NCBI GenBank assembly: GCA_020226215.1
Contig: CM035227.1
Span: forward strand, 21,269,866 to 21,333,865
Length of the DNA stretch: 64,000 nucleotides
Direction: 5' to 3'
From: Sindora glabra
Taxonomy: Eukaryota > Streptophyta > Magnoliopsida > Fabales > Fabaceae
In this document: positions 11,631-24,232 of the stretch, in pieces
How positions within the stretch are numbered: the stretch's first letter is position 1
Layout of the letters: every line of letters begins with the position of its first letter
The notes under the pieces: generated by a model
Database searches by the model: none
What the model was told of the DNA's origin: nothing
What the model saw: the letters and a program-made list of their open reading frames with translations, nothing else
Made by a program: the position numbers and the translations under genes

Positions 11631-12800
11631 CTGCCTCCACATTAGTCCATCAAATTTTTTAATTTATGAAATGATCACAAAAATAGACTCAACAATAATA
11701 ATTCTACGATAGACTCAACGTATTTTAAAATATAAAACAAAATAAAAAATGCAATCAATGATATTCCAATAAAAAATATTCTAACAATCATTTCACCAGG
11801 AGTAAATCGATTAATATACTACTATTAACTTGTCTTCATTTTGTTTATTTTGAGAATCGAGATAACCACTTATAACTAAAAACTAGAAATCACTATTATA
11901 GTGTCACAAATTCTTGCAAAATCCAACCGATTGGCTAGAAAGCCAAACCAGAATGCAACTGAATAAATAGTAGCTCCATGTAGCCCTCTATTCATGGATT
12001 AGATAGCTGGTCCTGAAAAATATTGTTATCCTTTATTTTTTTAATTAATAATAGGAATGGTAATTATTCTTTGTTAGTGACTAAGTCCATCACTAATTGT
12101 TTGGTTTCGGCTTCTCACATACAATCTGATGTGTAATCTTACGTTTTCTCATCATCTCAGTTCAGCATACGAGATAATGTGCTTTCTTCAGGTCTTGGAA
12201 TTGGTCTTGTAACTTCTGCTTCTTTAATTGCAGTGATGAAAGCTGGGGCATATCCCACAAAAAAAAGGGAAATTTATTAAATTTAGGAGTAAGATTTATA
12301 TAAATAGGTTATAGGTTTTCATTTAATTAAAAAAAAGAATAAATTTAGGAAAAATTAAGAAATTATAAGCTACAATCAACTCCACAAAATTTATTAAAAT
12401 AGAACATTTTTCTTGAATAAGTTATTGTACTAAGTAATTATTTAATTAAATTTTTATTTATTAATCAAATTAATAAATTATAAATTAACTTATTCAATAC
12501 GCTAAATATACTCATAACATTTTGTTTCTAAATTACATTGAATATTGAAAGCCCAAAAACTTTAAAGCAAAATCGTGTGCTACTTTGCAGATATATTAAT
12601 ATTTTATCATGAAATATAATATTCTAAAGTGTACGGTAAATATGTTAATCTTTGATTAAGAAATTCATTCACTAATGGATTACAACCCATGTTCGATTCT
12701 TTATCAATAATTCTGCAATTTTGATTCTTTAATATGCATTTTACGAACTTTATGATATTTTGTTAAATCATGCATATTTTATCACAAAATTATTATTTAT
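11631..12800. other. AT-rich intergenic DNA
   Basis: No open frame or repeat boundary was recognised here. A slightly less AT-rich patch lies at about 11900-12260, without protein similarity that I can see. Confidence 0.4.
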
Positions 12801-12870
12801 TAACATAGTAAAACATGATAGATCCACAATTAAATGAGTCAAATTGCTATCATATTTTATTGAGAAAAAT
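12801..12870 (+). repeat. Left copy of ~70-bp direct repeat around the foldback element
   Basis: It starts AACATAGTAAAACAT and is repeated in the same orientation at 14839-14909 with scattered substitutions. The two copies bracket the hairpin element, about 2.04 kb apart. Confidence 0.7.
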
Positions 12871-12885
12871 GCAAATTACTCTATT

Positions 12886-14690
12886 AAGTATGGAATGGTT
12901 GAATTCTATCCCCATGAATTATAAAAATAGGTAAATTATTTTCAAAAATTATAAAAAAATTGAACTCTACCCTTATTGTTACTAAATTAATAAAAAATAT
13001 TAGAAAAAAATATAGATTACCCCTATCAATTTTAGGGTGTAAACCTAACGTAGGTCAGATGATTCACTTAGTTCAAAAAAATATAGGATTTAAACTTTTT
13101 TTTTATAACTCAAATGTTTATTGAATTTTTTTTAATGGCTCAATTAATTGTATTTGAGCTGAGTTGGGGTTATGATAATAAAAAATGGATCAGCCTAACT
13201 TACCTTGATTATATAAATTTATTTTTAATAATATAAAAAATAATTATATTTAATACAAAAAATTAATTTGATATAATTATATATTTATATTATTTAAATA
13301 TCTTATTATCTCTTTAAATATATATGTTTATATAAAAATTATTTTTATTTAAAATAAAAATAAAAATAATCAATTTTTCGAGCCAAGCCTCAAGTCATGC
13401 ATAAAATTAATCAGGTTAGGCTAAAATTTTTTAAAAAATAAGTAGGTTAGGACCAAGCTCAAACTCGGGCCATGTATTTCAAGTAAATAAGCATAAAAAG
13501 CCTAACCTAATGACTTGATCTATTTACATCTCTAATGCGGTGGTTATATTTTGTGCTTATTAACTTTAAAAATTTGTAAATTAAACTTTTATCTATATAA
13601 AATTTATAATTAACACTATTTATCTACTTAAGTAATATTTTTACTAAATTGCATGATTTTCTAAAAAGGCTTTTAAGTATGAACTTTAATATTATTATAT
13701 GTTAGATTATCACATCATTTTTTGTCCATAATTTTCATATTATATAATTAATGAAAATTAAATTGAACATATAAAATTTTAATTAAATAAAACATGTCTT
13801 ATAAATAAAGTAAACATACTAACTAATATAATCTTTTTTTCTAAAAGTAGATGTATTAATCTAGATATTAGTATTATAATGAATTATGAATTTTAAAAGA
13901 ATAAAATAAAGATGACTCACAAAGTATATAATTATAAATTTTTAAATAAATTAAATTATAAAAAAATTGAAAGGACTAAATAAAAATTATTATATCATTG
14001 TCATGATTGTTATGATGTTAAATAAAATTGAATAAGCCATATGAAGTAAAAGTGATGAGTTTTTAGTATCTTTTAATGTAGTACAATATTTATGTTTACT
14101 TCTTTACTTAATATTTTTTGCCTATATTCTATAGTAAGAGCAACTAATTCAAAGGGAAAAAAAAAAAGGATAGTGAGGACTAATATTAAGTAGTACTAAT
14201 AAATTTGAATTATCATATTATTATATGTTAATTTATTATTTTATTTTTTACACATAACTTAACAACTCATTTTTGAGTGTTTAATTAAAATTATATATAT
14301 TTGAGTTAATTTTTATTAATTATATAATATAAAAATTATGTGCAAAAAATAATATGATAATCCAGCATATAATAATATTATGATGCATGCTTAATTTTTT
14401 TAAAAAATATGTAATTTAATAAAAAGATTAATTGAGTAGATAATAAGTATTAATTACAAATTTTATATAATTAAGGATTTAATTTGCAAGTTTTCAAAGT
14501 TAGTTTGAATAAAATGCAATCATTTCATAGTTAGCAGGGGTAATTTATAATTTTTTCTAACAATTTATATTCATTTAGTAATGGTAAGATAAAATTCAAA
14601 TTTTGTATGATTTTAGAAAATAATTTACCTATTTCTTTATTTTGTGAGGATAAAATACAATCAAATAATATCATCAATGTAAATCAATTT
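12886..14690. mobile_element. Long inverted-repeat (foldback) element
   Basis: The left arm (about 12886-13790, interrupted by a ~500-bp nested insertion) pairs with the right arm (about 14275-14690) in inverted orientation. Shared segments include AAATAGGTAAATTATTTTC and its complement near 14635, and further matched blocks near 13580/14480 and 13690/14380. Without the insertion each arm is about 400 bp, with a loop of about 480 bp. No transposase frame is present. It could be a non-autonomous long-TIR element or an inverted duplication. Exact ends and a target duplication were not fixed. Confidence 0.6.
13034..13536. mobile_element. hAT-like non-autonomous element nested in the foldback arm
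   Basis: It interrupts the left hairpin arm. Its ends look like weak inverted repeats: TAGGGTGTAAAC on the left and TTTACATCTCTA on the right. An internal segment (about 13375-13520) carries the AGCC/GGTTAGG-rich sequence common in plant hAT-like MITEs. No matching 8-bp target duplication was found, so the class is tentative. Confidence 0.4.
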
Positions 14691-14838
14691 TATTTATCAC
14701 TTACTCTTATATTATCATATTAATAAAAAATTATTAAAATTATGTTACTGTAGTAAAAATTTTTAATTACTATTATTTTTAATAATATATTTCCTTCTCA
14801 TTGATAATATAAAACATTTCATATTAAGAATGTTTTAT

Positions 14839-14909
14839 CAACATAGTAAAACATAATCGATCCCCAATTAACTGAGTTAAATTCCTATCACATTTGATAT
14901 CTCAAAAAT
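14839..14909 (+). repeat. Right copy of ~70-bp direct repeat around the foldback element
   Basis: This is the partner of 12801-12870. The shared order is AACATAGTAAAACAT, GATCC, CAATTAA, TGAGT, AAATT, CTATCA. It lies about 150 bp beyond the right hairpin arm. Confidence 0.7.
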
Positions 14910-17700
14910 TAGTGCTAGGCATAAGTGAATGCTAATCCCTTGCAGCAGTAAATTAAGATGTAGTTAGTGGCAGTTCAGAGCTTTCAATTCAAATGATATG
15001 CTATCACTCTTTCAAACTTCTGTTTTCCTATATATACTGAGTTGAAGTTGGATCCTAATACAATATTTGTGCTTTAAAATATATCAATTAAATTAAATTA
15101 TAGTTATAATTTACATTGTATCTCACTAAGTTCATACTCATTATATATATATAATAAGAATGATAATTTATTTAATACACATATATAATATTCAAAATTT
15201 AAATTTTAGTTATAATAGAAAGTAAAATTCCTGCGTTAAAATCGAGCACCACTAAGATTCCAACACATACTCATTATATTTAATACATACGCGAAGCATG
15301 TTAATACTTTGGATTTTACTCCATCGGATTGTAATAATACAAAAATGTTTTCTTACTATTTTGAATTTTTTTAAAAATCATGTATAATTATTCACGAATT
15401 AAAATATTTTATAAAATTTTTAAGTAAATTATACTCTAATTTCTTTAAAAATTTATTTATTATTTGTCTCATAATATGTGATAATTCCCTCGAAAGTAAA
15501 GTGAAAGAGAGAAGGTTTTGTTGAATAAAATGAATAACTGACGAGGGAAAGCTGAGAAGGCTCTTATTTTTTTTTTTTTGGGGGGGGGATTGCGATACTT
15601 AATATTAAAAATTCAATACTACTCTAATAAAAATTTTAATGAATATATTAATCTTTCTATAAAAAGTAATTATAAGATATATATCAATATATTTTAAAAA
15701 ATAGAAATCAATTTTAATATCACAGAAATTAAAAACTAATACATCTATAAAAAAAAATTATGAAAGTAACACTGAGTTTGCACTCCGATAAAATTTTCTT
15801 TTAGGCGTAAAAATTACACATAAAATTTTCTTTGGATAACTTGTGGAACCAGCAGCAAGTTGCCATAGTGAAAAACTTTAAAAGAAAATTAAAAAAGTCA
15901 GACAATAGGAAGTTGGCGCAAAACACTTGAATTCCCTTTTAATAAGGAAACCAGCGAGTGGGCAACGACCATGGACAAATTTCAGGGAAAAGAAGTGATT
16001 TGTAATTTATGCATCCACCACTTTCTTTCCGTTGAAATGTATTAATCTTTAACTTGAAAACAGATTTACAAGTACATAAATCAAAAAACAAATTTCAGAG
16101 AAAATTATTTCCCGAGGAAGACTTTACCTCTCGTTGCATTTAATATTGTTTTAATAATTTAATTTTAAAATTTTGCATTTATGCATTCAATCAATGATTA
16201 ATAACTTTCATTAATTTTTTTTTTAATTATTTGATTCATACAAAATGTAAATTTATATATAACGTTAATTTAAAAAATGTTTTTTCTTGCAAATTTTTCA
16301 AACGATCTTCAAAATTAAAAGTTATTAAAAAAAATCTTCTTATAGAGAGAGAAGGGTGGATAAATAATTTTTTATATTTTACGAGAAATAAATTTTTCTT
16401 AAAAAATTATATTTTTTATTTTATCAATTAGCAATTAACTAAACAATTTATCCATCTCAAAGAGAAATATACTCTATTTATATCACTTATTCTTAATCTT
16501 ATTAAATAATTTTTTTCATATTTTGAAAGAATCAATATTGAAATATTATGTGGAGATTATTTTTTAAATTTTATTTGTTATAATAAAGAATGTAAATCGT
16601 TGATATGCATTTTTACATCTTTGATCTCTATTAATCTTTACTCAGTAAAACCCTTGATTATCTTCTAAATTTTGGAATGAAAATTCCATTTTAGGTGTAA
16701 TTTTTATTTTACTTTGCATTGAAAATTTTTTAAGTAATTATTTATACACTGTTTAGTGTCTTTTGCTTTCCCATTATTATCTTCTAAGCTATAAAATTTG
16801 GAAAACTTTTAATTTAGTATGTTTCTTTTGATTTTACTTGTTATTTCATAAAAATAATTTATAACTAATTTTATCTAAAATATTTTATTTAATAATGATA
16901 AGAATGATAATTTATTTAATACACATATGAAAAACTTTAGATTTAAATTTTAGATATAATAAGAAGTAAAGTTTTCAAAATAACATTGAATACCATTGTT
17001 CTACTAAAGTGCTAAACATCTAATGCAGTTTCAACTATAACAAGATGGAATCACAACATTAATTAAATAAAATGTAACAAAACTGATTGTAAAAATTAAT
17101 TTTAAGAAAATTACTTTTATATAAAGATTTTATATGAATGTGTGATAAAAAATATTTTTGAGTATAAAATTATTCGACAGAATATAAAACCTAATACTAA
17201 ATAATAAAGAAAAATAAAAATAAAAATTAGAAGAAAAATAAGTTAAATAAAATTAAATCAAAGTAAAATAATTTACTTCTCCAAATTTATAACTTTGACA
17301 TTAAAGCAGGTACTATTTCTATTTTATTTTTTCAAAAATAATTTTAATAGTTAAGATTAATTTTAAAATAACTTCTGAAAAGAATTAACGCTGGTAGCAT
17401 CTTAAAACGCATACTTTTTATATTACCAAAATTGTGTAAATAGGAATGAATCACAGGGATAGAAAATTACTGTCAAAATTGCTCCTTTAAAAAAATGTTT
17501 ATTTAAGCGTCGGTTAGTCAAATAGTGATTTTAAAGTAATAAATATTCGACTCAGGCAACGATTTGGCCCAATTCATATTTTCAACAAACGAAAGTACTG
17601 AACCAAATAAATATATATTTATCAGGGAGGACTATAGTGGCAATTCTCACGGCATGCCCAATGCGCACTCACCCGAGGCACTCACAAGTTAGGCAAAAAA
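14910..17700. other. AT-rich intergenic DNA
   Basis: No gene was recognised. A homopolymer block of about 13 T followed by 9 G lies at 15567-15588. Short open frames here (such as 16231-16431) are Lys/Asn/Phe/Ile-rich, as expected from random AT-rich sequence. Confidence 0.45.
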
Positions 17701-18499
17701 GCAATTTTTGACATTACCGGAAGCAGCTCTAAAATAACTCTCTGTCCCCAGCGTAATTTCTGTAACAGCACAGCCAAACAACCAAAGAAAATTTTCTATA
17801 ACAATGGTAAAAGAACTTGATAAATGTAAAAGATCTTAGAAAAAATTTCTTCATGACGGTGGATTTCAGGGAGAAGGAGATTAAGAACGGACAAGTGTAT
17901 TTTTCCTCCATCTCCCTCAATCCTTCGTCTTAATAGAAAAATGTCTCTTTGTTCTTCCCCCACCTTCACCGGACAAATGTTCTCCGACACTGACAGAATA
18001 TTAAATCTCAGTCGCTGGTAAAAGGGGACATATTGCTTCTTCAATTTTCAAAATTTGTGATCCCAACTATAAATTATGTCAGATAATCACAATTTTCCTG
18101 TCCAAATCAAAGCCGTCCCAAAAATTTGCTATTTGATTTTCTACCGAAGGCCTCGTCATATTTATCAAATAATATTATTTGATGAGATATGAAATAATCT
18201 CTCACCTGCTTAAGAGAGAGTTGCGGAACCAGCAAGAATTACCGCGCCTTATGACGTGTCAATTTCTTGTGTTCGTCCCGATGGCAACGCTAAGCTCCCG
18301 CTATAAAATACCCGCAAGATCCGCTAACACTAGCATGGAGCGAGGAGGCGCACCGTGTCCTCGTTTCATTCATCTTCTTCGTAGAACAAAACTCCCTGCA
18401 CAAGTGATTGCCGCCTTCAACTCACACTAATTTGAATTCGATAAATCGGGATCCGGAAAGAGCCATCTTATTCGATCATTCTTCGTGCATCTTAAAACA
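17701..18499 (+). promoter_or_regulatory. Promoter and 5' leader of the NRAMP2-like gene
   Basis: A good TATA box (TATAAAA) lies at 18302-18308, about 190 bp before the start codon, so transcription should start near 18335. An ACGTGTC element at 18254-18260 lies about 45 bp upstream of the TATA box and resembles the core of ABA-responsive bZIP sites. Function is inferred from the motif and its position only. Confidence 0.55.
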
Positions 18500-21328
18500 A
18501 TGAGTGCTCCGTCTCGAGAGAATGAGTCCAAAGAAGATGATAAGGACGACGACGAAGTCAATCGCTTGCTGCAACCTCATTCTGATTCGCAGCCCTCGAC
18601 ATCGCCGGAGGAAGATGCGTATGAAGCTGGCGAGAAAATTCTGATTGTAGATTTCGACTGTCTTGACGATATGGATTCAGCGACGGTGCCGCCTTTTTCG
18701 TGGAAGATGCTGTGGCTATTCACCGGTCCCGGGTTCTTGATGAGCATAGCTTTTCTGGATCCGGGGAATCTCGAAGGGGATCTCCAGGCTGGTGCGATCG
18801 CGGGTTACTCGTTGTTATGGCTGTTGATGTGGGCTACAATAATGGGATTGCTGATTCAGCTTTTGTCTGCGAGGATTGGGGTGGCGACTGGGAGGCACCT
18901 GGCGGAGCTGTGCAGGGAGGAATACCCCAGTTGGGCTAGTTTGGTGCTGTGGTTTATGGCAGAGGTGGCCTTGATTGGTGCTGATATTCAAGAGGTTATT
19001 GGGAGTGCCATCGCTATCCAAATTCTTAGCAACGGGGTGTTGCCGATCTGGGCTGGAGTCATAATTACTGCTTCTGATTGGTACGCATTTCTGTCACTTA
19101 CTTTATCGGAACCGTTCTAGTTGTATGGCCGTTTCTTTCTAGCTGGGGACCTTCTTTTGGAATATAGACATTGTCCTTTCACTGGGCACGATAATTTGAA
19201 TAAATAGCATAATTTGGTTGAGGTGAAAGTGTAAAGGGGTGGGGCACATGTTATCAATGCAGAGGCGATGAGTTATCTATTTGATCTATGATGTTCATAT
19301 TGTCAAATACTATGAAGTAGACAGATGTGTCTGTAAAAGTTGGAAGATAGGACTGTCGGTGTCATTTTTATGTTAAGCTCTCATTCTGTTAAATCAGGTG
19401 ATTGAAGTTTTCAGCTGGTTCATCTTAGGAAATGCCAGCTCTTATTCCCTAATTTCTATTCTTGACTCTAGTTATTCTTTAGACAGTCATAGTTTTAATG
19501 ACCCTTCGTAATAAACTCTGGTTCGTCTTTGTGTTGTTGAACAGTTTCATCTTTCTATTTGTTGAGAATTATGGAGTGAGGAAGTTGGAAGCTGTTTTTG
19601 CAGTTCTCATCGCAACTATGGCTATTTCTTTCGCTTGGATGTTTGGTGACACAAAACCCAATGGAAAAGAACTTCTGATGGGTAAAAGTCTATCCAAGAA
19701 TGTAATTGGTTGTGTAAATTAGCATGTTTTGGTTGTGGATGTCTCTTCTCTCAAATAATAGGATTTATTGTCCCAACGTTCACTGTTGTAAGAGATTTGA
19801 CCTTTCATACAGGTATTTTGGTTCCAAGACTAAGCTCCAAAACTATTCGTCAGGCAGTGGGAGTCGTAGGTTGTGTCATAATGCCTCACAATGTATTTTT
19901 ACATTCTGCTTTGGTACAGTCAAGGAAGATTGATCCCAAAAAGAAGGGCCGGGTACAGGAGGCTCTTAATTACTATTCTATAGAGTCTTCAGTTGCACTT
20001 GCAGTCTCATTCATGATCAACCTTTTTGTCACAACAGTATTTGCTAAAGGCTTTTATGGTACAAATCGAGCCAGTGGCATAGGATTAGTAAATGCAGGGC
20101 AGTATCTTGAGGAGAAATACGGTGGAGGATTCTTCCCCATTCTTTATATTTGGGGCATTGGTTTATTGGCTGCTGGACAGAGTAGTACCTTAACTGGCAC
20201 ATATGCCGGCCAATTCATAATGGGGGGTTTTCTCAACCTCCGCTTGAAGAAATGGTTAAGAGCATTGATTACTCGAAGCTTTGCAATTGTGCCAACTATA
20301 ATTGTAGCTATTGTTTTCAATACATCAGAAGCCTCATTGGATGTTCTGAATGAATGGCTTAATGTTCTGCAGTCAATGCAGATTCCTTTTGCATTGATTC
20401 CCCTCCTTACCTTGGTCTCCAAAGAGCAGGTTATGGGGACATTTAGGGTTGGCCCTGTTCTTGAGGTGAGCTGTTCATCTTACTTTGCTTTCAACACTTA
20501 TCCCATCATTGCCATTAAAATTTTTGTATGCATGGTTCATTCATTTGTATTCTTTAAATCAATCCAAACAGATAAACTAGGAACACGTCTCTTGTCTAAT
20601 ATATCTTAACTTAGATATTTTAGTAGCGAGCCACAAAGTTTTCCAGCCATGCTAGGACATGACTTGTTTGTCTATTGTTCAGTGTCTGAAGCTGCAAGTC
20701 ATGCTTAAGATATCATGAAGTTTATAAATTTGAATACATTATAGAATTATATCTGAAGTTTGGAATTGTTGCAGTAGTTTGGCAATAAACCTATGGCCCC
20801 CAAACATCCTAATGATGCAGTGAGATAAAGCTTGCAATTTAAAATTCTTTTCTTATACAACATTTTGATGCCTATTCCCAGGTAGAACTCACGAGTCATG
20901 AATGTGAACTTTTTATTTAATCTCATATGATCCAATCTTAACGATCCAGTAGATGAAGCTGCTTTAACTTCAGTTCATATTGTTGCTAAATTTAGAGTTC
21001 ATGAATTGCTATTAAGCTTCAGGATCCATAGTTCAGTAAACTGATTTTTTGTGATTCTAAGTATATTAAATTTATGTTTCTGATAATTGTTTAATTTTTT
21101 TGGTAGAGGGTGGCATGGACTGTTGCTGCACTGATAATAGTGATTAATGGGTTTCTCTTGTTAGATTTCTTCATTTCTGAAGTGAACAGCATCCTGCTTG
21201 GCTTTGCAGTCTTCTCCTTCACAGCTGCGTATGTGACATTCATTGTATATTTGGTTTTACAAAGTGGTGCTCTTCCTTCGAGATGGGCTAATCTACTTCA
21301 GAAGGGATATTCTGCAGATGGGTATTAA
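18500..21328 (+). CDS. NRAMP2: NRAMP2-like divalent metal transporter
   Basis: Four exons, 18500-19080, 19545-19681, 19813-20465 and 21107-21328, give 530 aa with consistent phases and GT-AG borders. The start is the ATG at 18500 (MSAPSREN), not the upstream in-frame GTG. NRAMP proteins co-transport protons with Mn2+, Fe2+ and related ions. The metal-binding DPGN of helix 1 is at residues 87-90 and MPHN of helix 6 at 263-266. The conserved loop GQSSTLTGTYAGQF follows in exon 3. An acidic, non-helical N-terminus of about 65 residues (EKILIVDF) precedes the first membrane helix. That segment, ITASDCF and RLSSKTIRQAVG fit Arabidopsis NRAMP2 (a trans-Golgi manganese transporter) better than NRAMP3/4. 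Length and exon number are normal and no damage is seen. Location in this plant is inferred from the family. Confidence 0.95.
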
Positions 21329-22257
21329 GTCAACAAATTCATGCACAATCATTAAACTGGAAATCTTACTGCACATTTCAGCAAGATAATTTTGCTTGCA
21401 GATTTTTGCTTCATACGCCATTAACTTGTTTTACTCACTATTTCTCTAACCATTAGCATGTGCTTTAAAGGAGCAGGCTCAGATAGTTTATAGCATATAA
21501 TTTGCCTTCGATTCACCCTGCTACGGGGTTGCGGAGCTTACCTTACCTGCGTGAAAAGATGAACAAGTTTTATTCTTTTGTACAAGATGCAGACGGGGCA
21601 TCATTGCAGTTTGCAGAACAAGTTACAATCTTACCATCCTTATTCTTTTCATAACTAGGTGTGAACTGATCCCTTATTCTTTTTATGTAAACCACTTTTC
21701 TGTAAAAATCAAACAAGCAAATGTTGTAACCGATGAAAGAATTTGAAGTAGATTTTTCTGGCTGAAGACCATAAGATGTAGGGATTAGTCAAATAGAGCA
21801 ACAAGGAGTGGATTTCCCAAATGATTTAAACATGAATATTAGAATTTTATTTTATTAGTACCTTAATTTATTTCTCAAATAAAAATACGAGCTTGCAGAG
21901 ATCGTAAGGTTACTTAGGCTAGCTTGTTTAAATATAACTTTAAGTAGCAAATAAAAAAATGAAATTTTTAATAATTACAATTAAAATAGTTATTATTTTT
22001 TAAAAAAAAGGTTTAACTATGCTTTACATTAAAATTTTATGCCTTAAAAAAACTGATATGAATAACATTCAAGCTAAATAACACTAACTCAAACGCCATA
22101 ACATCATCACTCATTGTGAATACTGAATACCCATTTTTCTTTGCTAGCAACTTAATTGATAAAAGTGATGATGCCTACTTTGGAAATGAATTCAGATTAT
22201 ATTCCTTTCATGCCTCTTATATAGCGTGAACGGACTGATTTTATACAAAAATATAAT
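21329..22257. other. 3' flank of the NRAMP2-like gene
   Basis: This should contain the 3' UTR, roughly to 21750 judging by base composition. Beyond that the sequence becomes AT-rich, with no recognised feature up to the MITE at 22258. Confidence 0.45.
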
Positions 22258-22451
22258 GGTGCTTGCTAAGATAATTTTAAGATTTCAAAATGTAAGATAA
22301 CGTGATAAATTTTAAAATTATTGGATTGAAATTATTTAATTATAATTGTCCATTTTTAAATAAATGTAATTAAAACAATTTAAATTTTATGATTTTTAAA
22401 TTATTACATCATTTCAAAATTTGAAACTTTTGGAGTACCGTTGAATTTGCC
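22258..22451. mobile_element. MULE-type palindromic MITE
   Basis: This 194-bp near-palindrome begins GGTGCTTGCTAAGATA and ends (complement) GGCAAATTCAACGGTACTCC. Arms match over about 80 bp around a short loop. Its ends and inner words (TTTCAAA, GATGTAAT) match the pair at 50031-50202 and 50241-50402, making it a third family member. A 9-bp target duplication is not clear for this copy. Confidence 0.65.
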
Positions 22452-23346
22452 ATAACAATTACTCTGAATAATTGATTTTGAAATTTCTAACAATAAGTGA
22501 GTGCATTTTATTTTAATGAGTTATTTGAAAATTAATTTTGTAATGAGCATAATTGACTTTTTAGAATCTTTAATGAGACAAAAGTAAGTTTGGAACAACA
22601 GTTTCTCCATGTAAAAATTGATTTTGAAGCACATTTAAAATATTAACAAAACAAGCTAAAAAAAGGAAAATCAATCATCAATTATGACTTCTAAAAGTTG
22701 ATTCTAAGCTATCCAACAGTTCTAACCGTACATTTTATTGGAGGAAAGGAATGAAAATGAGAAAGAGAATAAAATTAAAATACAATCAATAGTTTTATTT
22801 CAGGCAGTTAAAAATTTTATTTTCATATTTGGTAAAAAAATAATATAAGAATAAAATGAAGAATAAGTATTTAATGATAAAATTATCAATATTTACTCAA
22901 TTTAATTATTATTTTTAATAAATAATTCAATAAAATAAAAGGTGCTTATATGATAAATTGTATTTTTAAACAACTATTTTTATGGTTAAACCATAACATA
23001 GTCTAATTCACATTTTTATTCTATATTAAATAATTGTTATAATAAAAATAAATTTAATTATAAATAATATGAAGATTTCTTATTTTAAATTTTATTATCC
23101 AAATTATATTTAAAAATTTTTATAATAAAACTATTGAAAATTTTATCTTGTTTTATTAGTTATTAATATAAGGATAATGTTAAGATTTTAGAGAAAATAT
23201 AAAGATTAAATATAAAGATTAATGAAATAAGATCATTTTATTATTATTTTTTTATAATAATATGAGTGATAATACGCATAGCGCATTTAACAAGATTTAG
23301 ATTTGAACCAATATCATTTTATCCTTTTATATAATGATCAGGAAAT
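22452..23346. other. AT-rich intergenic DNA
   Basis: No coding or repeat boundary was recognised between the MITE and the left LTR of the copia remnant. Confidence 0.4.
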
Positions 23347-23648
23347 TGTTATAAAATGAACAAACTGAATAAGCCAGATGAAATGGAAGGTAACGTTGAT
23401 GTCCATCTTTTATATATATATGTATATAGACGCACACTTTTAACAGAGGGACAGAATGCCTTTTATAGGCAAAAAATTTCTCCATGACGAAGAAAGCTAC
23501 CTTAAAGTAATATATAGGAAACCCACAACGTAGATAATTATATCTTATATTGTAGCCTGCCATAGAAGATAACAAAGACTAATTTCTTGCAACTAGTTTT
23601 GTGATGTTGCCATGTATTGGACATCCACTTGCTATTGGTATTATAATA
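23347..23648 (-). repeat. 3' LTR of the minus-strand copia element
   Basis: This 302-bp segment has near-palindromic ends: TGTTATAA on the left and TTATAATA (from TTATAACA) on the right. On the minus strand a TATA box (CTATAAAAGGC) lies at about 23462-23472. The purine-rich GAGGAGAAT directly beside it on the right is the polypurine tract remnant. Confidence 0.7.
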
Positions 23649-23839
23649 ATTCTCCTCGAATGTCTATTTTATAAAAAATATATTTGGTTAAAACCTTTAC
23701 TAAATAAAAGTCAAATGAAAATTTGTCATAGGAGATAAAAGAGACTAATTTCTTACAACTTGCTTTGTGACGTTGCCCTGCATTGGATATCCATTTTCTA
23801 TTAGTATTAGAATACTCTTCTTTGAATGTTTATTTTATA
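23649..23839 (-). repeat. Second partial LTR start and polypurine tract (tandem duplication)
   Basis: The stretch 23727-23839 repeats 23561-23668 with about 166 bp offset (CATAG-AGATAA, TTTGTGA-GTTGCC, TTGGA-ATCCA). It carries the beginning of an LTR and its own purine tract at about 23814-23822. The 3' end of this element is thus duplicated. Confidence 0.65.
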
Positions 23840-24037
23840 AAGAATATGCCTTATCAAAATTTTTATTGGAGAAAACACTTGTGAAAAAAATTTAATAAAA
23901 AAAGAGTATATAATTCTTTTAATAACTATTTCATTAAAAACCTTAACAATAAAAGCCTAGTGGGAAAAAATTGTTGAGGAAAAAAGAGTATATGTCTTTA
24001 ACTTTCTGTGTTGAAAATATTATTTAAGGCCTCTAAA

Positions 24038-24232
24038 TCAATATAATTTAATTTTATGAATCAAGGTCTTAAATGTTAATGTAAGGAGTGCCTTCATAAA
24101 TAAATTAGCTAGATTACTAGTTGAGGAGATTTGTTGAACTTCAATATTACCGTTCTTTTTAAAATTGTGAGTGAAAAAGGATTTTTGTGATATATGTTTT
24201 CTTCTATCTCCTTTAATGTATTCTCTTTTCAC
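24038..24232 (-). pseudogene. Copia RNase H C-terminal fragment
   Basis: This 64-residue open fragment matches the end of Ty1/copia pol: the KGDRRKHISQKSFFTH segment, then NGNIEVQQISSTSNLANLF and a hydrophobic C-terminus. It ends where copia pol normally stops, about 225 bp before the first LTR-like start. Confidence 0.75.

Noticed and set aside
12640..12720. tRNA-like GTTCGATTC box
   Set aside because: No A box at the right distance and no acceptor or anticodon stem could be paired.
18179..18430. 83-codon plus-strand frame upstream of the NRAMP gene
   Set aside because: It spans the TATA box and 5' leader of the transporter and shows no family similarity.
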